The notes under the pieces were generated by a model. It had not been told where the DNA came from and made no database searches. It saw only the letters and a program-made list of their open reading frames with translations. The translations under genes were made by a program, and so were the position numbers. From positions 1-64,000 of the forward strand of contig NZ_JAMQQG010000020.1 in NCBI RefSeq assembly GCF_023716925.1: 64,000 nucleotides of DNA. Direction: 5' to 3'. This DNA is from Frankia sp. R82 (GTDB lineage: Bacteria > Actinomycetota > Actinomycetes > Frankiales > Frankiaceae). Shown piece after piece: positions 52,572 through 62,110 of the stretch (positions are counted from its first letter, which is position 1; every line of letters starts with the position of its first letter).

Positions 52572-54206
52572 TCAGCGGTAGAGGGCGTCGATCTCGTCCG
52601 CGAGGTCGTGCAGGACCTTGGCCCGGACGAGCTTTCCCGAGCTGGTGAGATGGCCGGCGGACATGCTGAGGTCGCCGGGGACGAGCCGCCATCGGCGGAT
52701 CGACTCGGCCCGGGACACCAGGGTGTTCGCGGCGTTGACGGCACGCTGGATCCAGGTTTCGACCTCCCCGGGTGACAGCCGCCGCCGGGCCGCCTCGGCG
52801 GCGTCCACGGCGATCAGCGCGGTCACGTATGGCCGCTGGTCGCCGACAACGACGCACTGGGTGATCAACGGGTCGGCGCGCAGCCGGTCCTCGAGCGGAG
52901 CGGGCGCGACGTTCTTGCCCGAGGATGTGATCAGAATGTCCTTGCGCCGGCCGGTGATCCGGATGAAACCGTCGCCGTCGACGACCCCGAGATCGCCGGT
53001 ACGGATCGAGAAGGGCCCGGGCCCGCATCGGCCGGGATCGACCTCTCCCCAGTAGCCCGGCGACACGTTGCCGCCGGTGATGATCAGCTCGCCCGACTCG
53101 TCGACGGCAATCGAGGTTCCCGGGTTCGGGCGGCCGACCGTGCCGAGCCGGTTGTCGGTGGCCCGGTTGATCGCGGCGGCGGCCGCCGACTCCGTCATCC
53201 CGTAGGCGCCCAGGACGGTGATCCCGCGGCGATGGAACGACTTCTGGTGTTCGGGTGCGAGCGAGGCCCCGCCACAGATGACGTAGGTGAGTCCGCCCAT
53301 CGCCCGGGCCGCACGGCCACGGCCCTCCCGCTCGTCCGCCAGCACCGTCCGGTCGAGCTTGTCCAGCAGGTAGGGGGTGAGCGCGAGGAAGGTCGGCGGT
53401 TGTTGGTACATCGCGTCGAACATCTCGGCCGGCTGTCCGACCACCGTGGCCTCACCGCCGACGAGCAGCGTGGCCAGCAGCGCGGAGCGCCCGTACATGT
53501 GGGACAACGGCAGGGCGATCACCGTGCGGGGCCGCGTTCCGTCCGCCGGGGTGAAGATCTCCGGCAGCGCCGCGGCGACGTTGGCCGCCCCGCAGTAGAC
53601 GTTGCGATGGGTGAGGATGCAGCCCTTCGGTTCGCCGGTCGTGCCGCTGGTGAACACGACGGTGGCGACGTCCCCGGCGCTCACCGGCCCGTCGCGGCCG
53701 GCCGCGACCGTGACGGGGTCGACCGCCGTCGTGGGGTCGGCGATGACCGCGGCCACGCCCGACTCGCGCAGCAGGGTGCACCGCGGCGCGATGTCGGCCA
53801 CGCCGACCGCGGGCGCGGTGGTCCGGACGATGTGCCTGACCTGGTCAGCCGAGCTGGTCGGGTAGATCGGCACCACGACGGCACCGATCCGCAGGGCGGC
53901 GAAGTCGGCGACGACCCAGTCCAGGCCGCTGTCGCCGATCAGCGCCAGCCGGTCGCCATGGCGCAGGCCGTGGCCGCGCAGTCGGTCGGCGAACCGTGCC
54001 ACCAGCTCAGCGAGCTCCCGGTGGCTCACGGCCTCCCAGCCGTGGTGGGTCCGGTGGCGAATGGCGGCGCTGTCGCCATGCCGGCGGCAGCCTCGGTCCA
54101 GCAGGGGCCAGATGCTCTCCTGCTCGGCGAGACCGGCGGAACCGTCCCCGGCCGCGTCCCGGCCCACCGTGGCGGGGACGGAGCCACCCGGCTCAGCGCG
54201 GGACAT
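52572..54206 (-). CDS. AMP-binding long-chain acyl-CoA ligase (FadD-like)
   Basis: 544 residues. VFTSGTTGEPKGCILTHRN is the AMP/P-loop motif, YGMTES the A5 motif, RTGDLG the A7 motif, GRRKDILITSSGKNVAP the A8 hinge; the conserved lysine near the C-terminus lies in TSSGKLVRAK. It activates a carboxylic acid, probably a fatty acid, to its CoA thioester. The gene overlaps the preceding hotdog gene by 14 bases and is followed by the CYP102-like gene 78 bases later. Confidence 0.94.
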   Translation of the reverse strand: MSRAEPGGSVPATVGRDAAGDGSAGLAEQESIWPLLDRGCRRHGDSAAIRHRTHHGWEAVSHRELAELVARFADRLRGHGLRHGDRLALIGDSGLDWVVADFAALRIGAVVVPIYPTSSADQVRHIVRTTAPAVGVADIAPRCTLLRESGVAAVIADPTTAVDPVTVAAGRDGPVSAGDVATVVFTSGTTGEPKGCILTHRNVYCGAANVAAALPEIFTPADGTRPRTVIALPLSHMYGRSALLATLLVGGEATVVGQPAEMFDAMYQQPPTFLALTPYLLDKLDRTVLADEREGRGRAARAMGGLTYVICGGASLAPEHQKSFHRRGITVLGAYGMTESAAAAAINRATDNRLGTVGRPNPGTSIAVDESGELIITGGNVSPGYWGEVDPGRCGPGPFSIRTGDLGVVDGDGFIRITGRRKDILITSSGKNVAPAPLEDRLRADPLITQCVVVGDQRPYVTALIAVDAAEAARRRLSPGEVETWIQRAVNAANTLVSRAESIRRWRLVPGDLSMSAGHLTSSGKLVRAKVLHDLADEIDALYR

Positions 54207-54759
54207 GGCTCACCGGGCCCACCTCGTGGGTACCGACGGGTTCGAAGGCGCAGGCGAACTCGAGGTACGCCTTTCCGATCAGGTTTCCCGCGCTGTCGTG
54301 CAGGTACGCCTTGGCATCGCAGTTCACCCGCGCCGCGCCGGGATCGGCCAGCGCGGCGGACAGCATCTGCTCGTCCATGACGGCCGACACGGACACATCA
54401 CGGGTGCCGGGCTTCAGGAAGTCGATCCGGCAGTTTCTGAGGAAGAACATGGACAGCTCCCGCAGCCGACGGGTGGTCGCCCCGAGGAAGGCCGCCGAAC
54501 CCGCCAGATCGGCCGCCAGGAAAAGCACGCCCGCGTGCAGGGTGCCGACGGTGTTGGTCAGCGTCGCCCGGTGGGCGATCTCGACGCGGCCGCCGGTCGG
54601 GCCGACCTCGGCGATGGTCAGGTCGACGAGGGTGTTGAACGGGACGGAGGCCTGGAGAACCGCACGCAGGCCGTCGTAGTCGGGATTTTCGCCCGCGTAC
54701 GGGTGGAGCACGGAGAATGGTGTGGACACAGTTCCGGCCGGCGCCGGGATACCCGTCAC
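54193..54759 (-). CDS. PaaI/DUF4442-type hotdog thioesterase
   Basis: 188 residues. NTLVDLTIAEVGPTGGRVEI, NTVGTLHAGVLFLAADLAG and FLRNCRIDFLKPGTRDV fit a hotdog-fold acyl-CoA thioesterase; the GTLHAG helix is diagnostic. GTG 54759 overlaps the stop of the ABC ATPase gene (GTGA), and its end overlaps the acyl-CoA ligase. It may release acyl chains from CoA or ACP and proofread the neighbouring ligase pathway. Confidence 0.85.
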   Translation of the reverse strand: MTGIPAPAGTVSTPFSVLHPYAGENPDYDGLRAVLQASVPFNTLVDLTIAEVGPTGGRVEIAHRATLTNTVGTLHAGVLFLAADLAGSAAFLGATTRRLRELSMFFLRNCRIDFLKPGTRDVSVSAVMDEQMLSAALADPGAARVNCDAKAYLHDSAGNLIGKAYLEFACAFEPVGTHEVGPVSHVPR

Positions 54760-55877
54760 AGCCTCGTTCCTGTCTGCGCGTCGAAATGGTGCAGGGACCC
54801 GGCGGGGACCAGCACGCGGATCCGCTGGCCGACCGCGACCGGGGTGGCCGCCGGGAACTCGACACTCCATGGGCCGTGGTCGCCCACGCAGTGGGCCATC
54901 CGCCGATCCCCGACGAACTCGGTGACGTCGACCTCACCCTCGAACACCTCGCCCGCGTCGGTCGGCGCGGCTGGCGGGCTGGTCACGCCCAGGGCGATCG
55001 CGTCGGCCGGGCGCCAGCCCAGCAGCCGGCCTCGGGAATCCGCCACGATGTTCATCGCGGGACTGCCGAGGAAGCGGGCGACGAACAGGTTCGCCGGGCA
55101 GCGCCAGATCTCCTCGGGCGTGCCGGCCTGTTCGAGCCGGCCCGCGCGGAGAACCACCACCCGCGTACCCAGCGACAGCGCCTCGGCCTGGTCGTGGGTG
55201 ACCAGGACGAAGGTTCCCGCCACCTCGCGGTGCAGCCGGATGAGCTCGGCCCGTGCCTGCGCACGCAGGCCGGCGTCCAGGTTGGACAGCGGCTCGTCGA
55301 GCAGCAGGACGGGCTTGCGGCGGACCAGGGCCCGGGCCAGGGCCACCCGTTGCCGTTCTCCGCCGGACAGCTCGCGGGGTCGGCGGCCGAGCTTGTCTCC
55401 CAGCCCGAGCAGGTCGCACACGTCGCGCACCCGTCGGGAGATCTCCGCTCGTGGCAGGGCACCCCGGCCGGCGTGCTTCGCCTCCAGCACCAGTCCGAAG
55501 CCGACGTTGGCAGCCACCGTCATGTGCGGGTACAGGGCGAAGTCCTGGAAGACCATTGCCACGCCCCGCTCGCCCGGCCTGGCCGCGGTGATGTCCTGCC
55601 CGTCGATGTGGATGTGCCCGGCCTCCGGGGTCTCCAGCCCTGCGATCATCCGCAGCAGCGTCGACTTGCCGCAGCCGGACGGTCCGACGAGCACCGTCAG
55701 GGAACCCGCCGGGACGGACAACGCGGGCAGGTCCACCGCCGGCGTCGAGCCGAACGACTTGCGTACCGAGCGCAGCTCGATGCCCCCGGAGGGGGCGGCC
55801 GCCACCACGGCCGGCGGCGTGGGCACCCGCCCCCGTTCCCGGGCCGCGGACTCGGGTTGTCTCATCACGTCTGTCAT
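54756..55877 (-). CDS. Sugar-type ABC importer ATP-binding protein (UgpC/MalK-like)
   Basis: 373 residues. Walker A GPSGCGKST, Q-loop FQDFALYPHMTV, signature LSGGERQRVALA, Walker B VLLLDEPLSNLD, then a C-terminal TOBE-type domain (PTDAGEVFEGEVDVTEFVG, VAVGQRIRVLVP). It powers the permease pair encoded upstream, and its ATG overlaps the permease stop (ATGA). The full set SBP-permease-permease-ATPase is the CUT1 carbohydrate/glycerol-phosphate class. Located in the lipid-related operon. Confidence 0.94.
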   Translation of the reverse strand: MTDVMRQPESAARERGRVPTPPAVVAAAPSGGIELRSVRKSFGSTPAVDLPALSVPAGSLTVLVGPSGCGKSTLLRMIAGLETPEAGHIHIDGQDITAARPGERGVAMVFQDFALYPHMTVAANVGFGLVLEAKHAGRGALPRAEISRRVRDVCDLLGLGDKLGRRPRELSGGERQRVALARALVRRKPVLLLDEPLSNLDAGLRAQARAELIRLHREVAGTFVLVTHDQAEALSLGTRVVVLRAGRLEQAGTPEEIWRCPANLFVARFLGSPAMNIVADSRGRLLGWRPADAIALGVTSPPAAPTDAGEVFEGEVDVTEFVGDRRMAHCVGDHGPWSVEFPAATPVAVGQRIRVLVPAGSLHHFDAQTGTRL

Positions 55878-56719
55878 TTGATTCCCGACTGCAGGAATGC
55901 ATGGGTGATGCGCCGCGACGCGATGGCGTAGACCGCGAGGACGGGAAGCGTCGTGATCATCGCGGCCGCGAGCAGTGCTCCGGACGTCGGGCCCTCCTGG
56001 TTCCCGAGCAACTGGAGTCCGGCCTGAATGGTCGTGTGGTTCACCTGGGGCGCGATCAGCGTCGGCCACAGGTATTCGTTCCAGGTGTTGACGAAGACCA
56101 GGATCGACACGGCGGCGAGCGCCGGGCGTAACAGTGGGAGCACCACCAGGCGCAGCGTCTCCGCCGGCCGGGCGCCGTCCATGATCGACGCCTCGAGCAG
56201 GCTGGTGGGGATGTCGACCAGGTACTCCCGCAGCAGCAGGATCGGCAGGCCGCACGCCGCGAGCTGCGGGATGATCAGCCCGAGGTAGGTGTCGCGCCAG
56301 CCGAGGTGGCTGGCGATCAGGAACTGCGGGATGATCAGCATCTGCGGCGGTATGACCACCGCCGCGCCGGCCAGCAGTACCACGGCACCGCCCCAGCGCG
56401 GGCGGAAGCGCACCAGTGCGTACGCCGCGCCGATCGCCACCGTGACCTGCAGCAGGGTGGCGGCGATCGCCATGATGGCGGTGTTCAGCAGCATCGTCCC
56501 GATCGGGAAGCGGAATATTGCGTCCCGGTAGTTCTCCACCGACATCGGCCAGGGGATCGGGCTGGTCGAGAACAGGTCGTTCGCCGGCCGCAGCGACGTG
56601 ACCGCCACCCAGAACAGCGGGAACAGCAACCCGATGATGACGATCAGTATCGCCGCGTGCCGACCGGTCGCGGCGACCGCGACCCGCGGGCGGAGTCCGA
56701 CGTGGCGCACCGCGATCAC
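55874..56719 (-). CDS. Sugar-type ABC importer permease (MalG/UgpE-like)
   Basis: 281 residues with six predicted membrane segments and the EAA-like coupling loop EASIMDGARPAETLRLVVLP. N-terminal VIGLLFPLFWVAVTSLRP and central NTWNEYLWPTL are typical of the MalG-type subunit. GTG 56719 overlaps the previous permease stop (GTGA). Confidence 0.93.
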   Translation of the reverse strand: MIAVRHVGLRPRVAVAATGRHAAILIVIIGLLFPLFWVAVTSLRPANDLFSTSPIPWPMSVENYRDAIFRFPIGTMLLNTAIMAIAATLLQVTVAIGAAYALVRFRPRWGGAVVLLAGAAVVIPPQMLIIPQFLIASHLGWRDTYLGLIIPQLAACGLPILLLREYLVDIPTSLLEASIMDGARPAETLRLVVLPLLRPALAAVSILVFVNTWNEYLWPTLIAPQVNHTTIQAGLQLLGNQEGPTSGALLAAAMITTLPVLAVYAIASRRITHAFLQSGIK

Positions 56720-57690
56720 CCGGCCGTCGGTGCGTCGGCATGGCGGACCCGCCCGATCGCCAGCCGCACCAGCACGTATCCGGCGGCGACGCCCACGGTG
56801 ATCACCACTGCCGCGGCCGCGGCGGTGCCGGTGTCGAAGAACGTGAACGCATACGTGTAGAGCCGGTAGTAGACGTTGTCGGTGGCGCCGTTCGGGCCCC
56901 CCTGGGTCACGAGCGCGACGTTGGTGAAGACCCATTGCCCGGCCAACAGCACACACAACAACCCGAGCAGGGCGACTGGTCGGATCAGCTGCGCTGCGAT
57001 GACGTGGCGGACGATCTCCCAGCTCGTGGCGCCGTCAACCCGGGCCGCCTCGATGGTTGACTGGTCGATCGCCGACAGGGAGGCGGAGAACAGCAGGGTG
57101 TTGAGGCCGATGATCTTTCCGGTGGTCATGGCCACGATGACCACGGGTGCCCACGACGGGTCGTTCAGCCATCCCGGGCCGGGCAGCCCGAGGTCGGCGA
57201 GGACGGTGTTCGTGATGCCCTGCAACGGGTTGAGGACGAACTGCCAGGAGACCGCGTTGGCGGCAGGCGCGAGCACCACCGGCAGGAACAGCAGTGCGCG
57301 GTAAAGGCTGGACACCCGTCCGGGCCGCAGCCACAGGGTGATGGCCAGGGCGAGTGGCACCACCGTGGCCAGTGGCAGCATCATGAGCACGTACCACCCG
57401 GTCTGCCAGATCGCACGGTGGAAGTCGTGGTCGGCGAGCAGACGGCGATAGTTCGCCACCCCCACGTAGCGGGCCGGCGTGATGAGGTCCCAGTCCAGCA
57501 GGCTCGCGACGCCGGTGGCGACCATGGGCACGTAGACCCAGGTCGCCAGCGAGAGGATGGCCGGCGCCGAGTACACCCAGGGCCCCGAGCGGGCTCTGAC
57601 GCCGCACCCGCCCTGAGCGGGCGGCGCAGGCGGGGTGGGACTGACCGGCGTGGGCTCGAGCGTGACGCCGGCCATCATCGCCTCGGTCAT
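56716..57690 (-). CDS. Sugar-type ABC importer permease (MalF/UgpA-like)
   Basis: 324 residues. Six membrane spans; VGVANYRRLLADHDFHRAIWQT and EAARVDGATSWEIVRHVI (coupling loop) and the GPNGATDNVYYRLYTYAF region are MalF-type signatures. The N-terminal Pro-rich stretch is cytoplasmic. Its ATG overlaps the stop of the solute-binding protein gene (ATGA). Confidence 0.93.
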   Translation of the reverse strand: MTEAMMAGVTLEPTPVSPTPPAPPAQGGCGVRARSGPWVYSAPAILSLATWVYVPMVATGVASLLDWDLITPARYVGVANYRRLLADHDFHRAIWQTGWYVLMMLPLATVVPLALAITLWLRPGRVSSLYRALLFLPVVLAPAANAVSWQFVLNPLQGITNTVLADLGLPGPGWLNDPSWAPVVIVAMTTGKIIGLNTLLFSASLSAIDQSTIEAARVDGATSWEIVRHVIAAQLIRPVALLGLLCVLLAGQWVFTNVALVTQGGPNGATDNVYYRLYTYAFTFFDTGTAAAAAVVITVGVAAGYVLVRLAIGRVRHADAPTAG

Positions 57691-59015
57691 CGGGCCAGAG
57701 ACCGGATCTTGGTCGCGGTCGCCCTGAGCGCCGACGCCGCGTCTGCCCCCTGCAGGACGATCGGTGTGACCGCCTCGTCCTGGAGTGCGACCACCGCCTG
57801 ATTGGCGTGGTTGCCCGGAAAGTAGGTGTACGGCGTCACGTCGTTGAGCTGGCTCAGCGACGGCAGGAGATGCCGGTTCTGCTGGAAGTAGGTGCCGAGA
57901 TAGGCCGGATCCGACACGATGGCCGGCCGCAGCGGCAGGTACCCGATGGTCTTCGTGAGGATCGTGAAGCCCTGTGGGCTGGTGAGGAACCGGATGAACT
58001 TCCAGGCCGCCTGCTGTCTGCGTCTGTCCTTGCCGAAGACCGCCAGGCCGGCGCCCGAGTAGGTGGGCCTGGCCTTCGAGCCGTCGAACGAGGGGAACGC
58101 GGTGGTGCGGAGATCGAACGTGCCCTTCGCGGACTTCTCGAACGCGGACATGGCCGCCGTCGTGTAGACCATCATGCCGATCTTCCCGCCCGCGAAGGCG
58201 GCCTGGGCATCGGTCGCTGACACCTTGGGCTGCAGGCCGCTCACGACGAGGTCCCGGATCGCGTTCAGGCCGGCGATCGAACGGGGCGAGTCGACGGTGA
58301 CGGCGCCGCTGGCATTGACGGCGCCGCCGCCCGTGCTGTTCATGACCGACTGGGTCAGGTAGTCGGACTTACCGGAATCCGCGACGGCGACATAGACGCC
58401 CTGTTTTCCGGTCCTGGTGATGGCGCTCGCCGCGGTCTTCACCTCGGCGAGCGTCGTCGGCGGCCTGTCCGGGTCCAGACCGGCCGCGCGGAAGATGTCT
58501 GCGTTGTAGTACAGGATCGGCACCGAGACGGAGAACGGCATGATGTCGACCTTGCCGGTGGTGCCGTTGCGGACCGCCTTCAGGATGTTCGGGTAGATCC
58601 CGTCGATGCCGGTCTGCCACTCGGTCGTCGTCGGGATGTCCTGGACCGGGACGAGGGGAAGGGTCGCGCGGGCCTCGCCGGCCTTGCTCCAGCCGAGTTG
58701 GACCACGTCCGGCGAACTCCCCGCCGCGATCTCGGTGCGAAGCTTGGTCAGGACGTCCGCGGCGGCGACCGCCTCCGGCCTGATCCTGATGTCCGGATTG
58801 GCCTTTTCGAACTCGTCGATCAGCTGCTGCGTACCGGCGCCGCAGCAGGGAGTCCCGTAGTTGTACGACATGAACCGGATCGTCACCGGGCCGCTGCCGC
58901 CGGCCGCCGTGCCGCTGCTCGACCCGCCGCAGGCGGACACCGTCAGTCCCAGCGCCACGGCGACCACGGTCGCGGCGAGCCCGAAACGGAACCTGCCTCT
59001 TTCGGCTCCCATCAT
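57687..59015 (-). CDS. Sugar-type ABC importer lipoprotein solute-binding protein
   Basis: 442 residues. Signal with lipobox TVSAC near 29, then type 1 SBP blocks: IRFMSYNYGTP, IDEFEKANPDIRIRPEAV, GSSPDVVQLGW, YYNADIFRAAGLDPDRPPTT, GKIGMMVYTTAAM and WKFIRFLTSPQG. CC at residue ~60 (TPCCGAG) is unusual. ATG 59015 overlaps the MBL stop (TGATG). It should bind a sugar, glycerophosphodiester or similar ligand; identity unknown. Confidence 0.93.
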   Translation of the reverse strand: MMGAERGRFRFGLAATVVAVALGLTVSACGGSSSGTAAGGSGPVTIRFMSYNYGTPCCGAGTQQLIDEFEKANPDIRIRPEAVAAADVLTKLRTEIAAGSSPDVVQLGWSKAGEARATLPLVPVQDIPTTTEWQTGIDGIYPNILKAVRNGTTGKVDIMPFSVSVPILYYNADIFRAAGLDPDRPPTTLAEVKTAASAITRTGKQGVYVAVADSGKSDYLTQSVMNSTGGGAVNASGAVTVDSPRSIAGLNAIRDLVVSGLQPKVSATDAQAAFAGGKIGMMVYTTAAMSAFEKSAKGTFDLRTTAFPSFDGSKARPTYSGAGLAVFGKDRRRQQAAWKFIRFLTSPQGFTILTKTIGYLPLRPAIVSDPAYLGTYFQQNRHLLPSLSQLNDVTPYTYFPGNHANQAVVALQDEAVTPIVLQGADAASALRATATKIRSLAR

Positions 59016-59854
59016 CACCGCTCGTCTTTTGTGACGGTCGAGAAGGTCATGCCGGGCTCGCCGACATGGATGGGGCCGGAGTATTCGGCAGCGGCATCGT
59101 CCCGCCGCGCCTGCTTCCATTCCCTCTGTGGCGCGGTGAAATGTGTCAGCACCAGTTTCCGGGTGCCGGCCAGAGCTGCCGCCCGGCCGACCTCGGCTCC
59201 CGAGAGATGACCGTGGTGGGTGCTGTCGGGCGCTTGCAGCGATGCTTCGGCGAGGAATATGTCGGTGTCCTTGGCCAGCGTCACCAGGTTATCGTTGTAG
59301 CTGGTGTCACCCGTGAATCCGAGACTACCGGACGGGCCGTCGACCCGAATTCCGCAGTCGGGTGAGGAGTGCACCATCGGGATCATGCTGACGGTGCAGT
59401 CGGCGATCTCGTACGACGCGCCGCGCCTGTACTCGATGACCTCGAAAGCCAGTTCGAAGGCTCTGTTGAGGTGGGGGATGGTACGGACCGGGAAGAGCTC
59501 GGCAAGCCGGTCGAGCGTCACCCGTCCGCCCTGGGGGACGAGCAGTTTGATCCGGCGGCCGCTGTCGTCGCCGTGGAACTCGCCCCTGCCGTCGGTGTCG
59601 ACCAGCCAGGTCTTTCCGTACGGCAGCATCGCCTGCTTTCCGATCGGCAGCACGTCGTAGCAGTGGTCGAGATGCATGTGGCTGATGACGACCGCGTCCA
59701 GCTGGCTGGCATGAATAAACTTCGTCAGCATCACCGCAATCCCCGGACCGCAGTCCATGAGGATACTCGACCGCTCCGTCCGCACCAGGTATCCCGAGCT
59801 GGCCGCGCCGTCCGCGGGCATTCCAGCTCGGTTACCCACTATTGTCAACTCCAT
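59015..59854 (-). CDS. Metallo-beta-lactamase-fold hydrolase
   Basis: 279 residues of the MBL fold closest in layout to RNase Z-like/phosphodiesterase hydrolases: HMHLDH zinc motif near 60, VHSSPDCG, FTGDTSYND (Asp), and EASLQAPDSTHHGHLS (His). GAGGAG is five bases before the ATG. First gene of the operon of overlapping genes ending at 50167. It may hydrolyse a phosphodiester ligand delivered by the importer; inference. Confidence 0.88.
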   Translation of the reverse strand: MELTIVGNRAGMPADGAASSGYLVRTERSSILMDCGPGIAVMLTKFIHASQLDAVVISHMHLDHCYDVLPIGKQAMLPYGKTWLVDTDGRGEFHGDDSGRRIKLLVPQGGRVTLDRLAELFPVRTIPHLNRAFELAFEVIEYRRGASYEIADCTVSMIPMVHSSPDCGIRVDGPSGSLGFTGDTSYNDNLVTLAKDTDIFLAEASLQAPDSTHHGHLSGAEVGRAAALAGTRKLVLTHFTAPQREWKQARRDDAAAEYSGPIHVGEPGMTFSTVTKDER

Positions 59855-60121
59855 GTGCTCCTCATTCTGGACTAATGTGCTGGCGGACCTCAGATTAGCC
59901 CGCCGCGAAGGGGTTCACCAGGAAGCATTTGGACTGCCAATAGTTCTATGTGCGCGGTGACTGGAATGGCATTTACCCGGCTTGTTCGCCCGCTGGGGTG
60001 GGTGATTCCGACCAGCTGTTTCCGAGAATTTACCGTTGCGTTCCCGGTGCGGCTACCCGGGTGTGTGTGGGCACCTGCGTGTGGCCAGGTGCTGGGGAGG
60101 TGCCGCCCTGGCGGGCCCTGA
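59855..60121. other. Promoter region upstream of the long operon
   Basis: 267 bases with locally lower GC (59870-60000), no gene. A GCACCT...AGGTGC inverted repeat near 60078-60100 could be the end of the upstream PfaD transcript. No clear sigma-70 elements were found. Confidence 0.45.
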
Positions 60122-61690
60122 CTACGGTGAGGGCAGCGGCCGGTAGCGGCTGGCCCGCAACGGCGGCGTCACTCCGTGGATACGCAGCGCGGTCACCCGG
60201 TGATGGAAAGCGGCGCCCCGCATGATGTGGTGGGCGAGCTCCGCTGCCCGGCGGGCCTCGACTGGTTCCAGGTGGGTTCCCCGCAGCCAGGTGTTGCAGG
60301 CTCCCATCGCCGGGCCGCACCAGATCTGGTAGTCCGCGACCCGGTCGGCGGCGCCGGACGTGGCCCAGCGCGAGGACAGCCCGAGATACCAGCGGAAGAT
60401 CAGCGCCATCTGCCGCTTGTCGTTGCCTTCGGCTCGCTGGAGCTGAGCGGGGTCGCGTTCGGCGAAGTACCGGCGGGTGTCCGCCCAGACCTCCTCCAGT
60501 GGAACGCGAAAGACGTTGCGTTCCAGCGCGGCGCGTTCCGGCCCCGCGATGTCCGCAATGCGGTCGTAGCGTCGGTAGAGCTCGAACAGCTGGCGCGCGC
60601 GAGCGGCGAACATCGATCCACGCCGCAGGACCTGTACCTGGGCGCCGATCTCGAACATGTCAGCCGAGGGCGCCAGCTCACAGTCGGCCATCTCCGCCGC
60701 GCCGAGCATGGCCTTCGCCGTCGCGGACTGGGCGGACTCCACACATGCCTGGTTGATCGACCCGGTGACCACATAGTCGGCGCCCATGGTGAAGGCCGCC
60801 GCCGCGGCCGCCGGCGTCCCGATGCCGCCGGCCGCGCCGACGCGTGCCGGGCGACCGGAGTGGCTCGACCCGATCTCGTCGCGCAGGGCGATGATCTCGC
60901 CGAGCAGGACGGACAGCGGGCGCCCGTCGGTGTGGCCGCCGGAGTCGGACTCCGCGGTGATGTCATCGGCCATCGGCACGGTGGCTGCCAGGCGCGCCTG
61001 CTGCGCGGTGATCTGACCGCCGCGCAGCAGGACATCGAGGAGTCCCGGCGGCGCCGGCCGCAGGAACAGCCCGGCGATCTCCCGGCGCGAGACCTTCGCG
61101 ATGACCCGGTTGGCGATCGTGGGCCGCCCGTCGCGGGCGACGCTCAGGCCGCGGGCGCGGTAACGGACGATGTCCGGGGTCAGGTCGAGGAACGCCGATG
61201 CCTCGACGCAGTGCACACCGTGACGTAGGCAGGCATCGACCGTGTCGCGCTCCATCGCCGGCTCGCTGGGGCTGTGGATGACGTTGCACGCGTACGGGCG
61301 CCCGGTCAGCCGGTGCCGCAGCAGGCCGAGTGCACCGTCCAGGCGGTCGGTCGGCAGGCCGGCGGCACCGAACGAGGCGAGCAGCCCGTGCTCGGCCAGG
61401 CTGATCACCAGATCTGTCGACGCGATCCCGCCCGCCATCGCACCAGCGTGGTAGCACTGGCGGACGCCGTGTGCGCGCAGGAACGCGCGGGAGCCGAGGT
61501 GCTCGGGCGGCAGCGGCCCGAGGGTGAGCAGCCGCCGCCCGCGCGTCCCGTTCGGGCCGCTGCCGTCGTTGGACAGCCAGTATCCGTCCGTGTGCCGGAC
61601 GACGTGGACGGGTTCGTCCAGTCGGCTCAGCACCAGGTAGACGTCGGCCGTCGACTGGGTCCGGGTCGTGGCGTCGAGAACATGCGCCAT
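60122..61690 (-). CDS. pfaD: PfaD-like FMN-dependent enoyl reductase
   Basis: 522 residues. VHVVRHTDGYWLSNDG, AGAMAGGIASTDLVISLAEHGLLASFGAAGLP, ADDITAESDSGGHTDGRP and RVGAAGGIGTPAAAAAAFTMGADYVVTGSINQACVESAQS are the PfaD/trans-acting enoyl reductase signature. These enzymes act in polyunsaturated-fatty-acid and trans-AT polyketide synthesis. A GAGGG lies 7 bases before the ATG. The expected PfaA-C/PKS genes are not in the window; they may lie to the right or elsewhere. Divergent from an SDR gene. Confidence 0.93.
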   Translation of the reverse strand: MAHVLDATTRTQSTADVYLVLSRLDEPVHVVRHTDGYWLSNDGSGPNGTRGRRLLTLGPLPPEHLGSRAFLRAHGVRQCYHAGAMAGGIASTDLVISLAEHGLLASFGAAGLPTDRLDGALGLLRHRLTGRPYACNVIHSPSEPAMERDTVDACLRHGVHCVEASAFLDLTPDIVRYRARGLSVARDGRPTIANRVIAKVSRREIAGLFLRPAPPGLLDVLLRGGQITAQQARLAATVPMADDITAESDSGGHTDGRPLSVLLGEIIALRDEIGSSHSGRPARVGAAGGIGTPAAAAAAFTMGADYVVTGSINQACVESAQSATAKAMLGAAEMADCELAPSADMFEIGAQVQVLRRGSMFAARARQLFELYRRYDRIADIAGPERAALERNVFRVPLEEVWADTRRYFAERDPAQLQRAEGNDKRQMALIFRWYLGLSSRWATSGAADRVADYQIWCGPAMGACNTWLRGTHLEPVEARRAAELAHHIMRGAAFHHRVTALRIHGVTPPLRASRYRPLPSP

Positions 61691-62110
61691 GGGAGTCCCT
61701 CATGGAGGAGAAGGAGAAGAAGGAGGCCGGCGGCTCGCACCGGCCATCCGGAGGGCCGACCGGGCCGGAGACCAACGCTCGCGGTGGCATCTGAACTGGT
61801 CGTGAACGAGGCGCCACGGCAGTCCCAAAGGGGCCTTAACTGCAGCGGAAGAAGAATTGATCCAGACGATTCCACATGGTGAATCATCAGGATTGTCGAT
61901 GCTTCTGGATCGATGGTCGAGCTGGTGTTGAAATGAGATCAACAGCCTGGTGACGCGGGTGCTCCGGACCGGCCACCAGGATGAGTGTGCGTAGCGCTGG
62001 TGTCGACGAAGGCGCGTACCGACGCCGATCGAAGGATCATGACTGCACGTTTCTTCCTGCCTCCGGCGGGCCTGCCGCAGGCGCCCCAGATGCACGTATA
62101 GGGAAAAACG
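61691..62110. other. Divergent promoter region between PfaD-like and SDR genes
   Basis: 420 bases of comparatively low GC, with a purine-rich gaggagaaggag tract at 61704-61722. No gene is convincing in either strand. Regulatory sites for both divergent genes should lie here. Confidence 0.5.
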
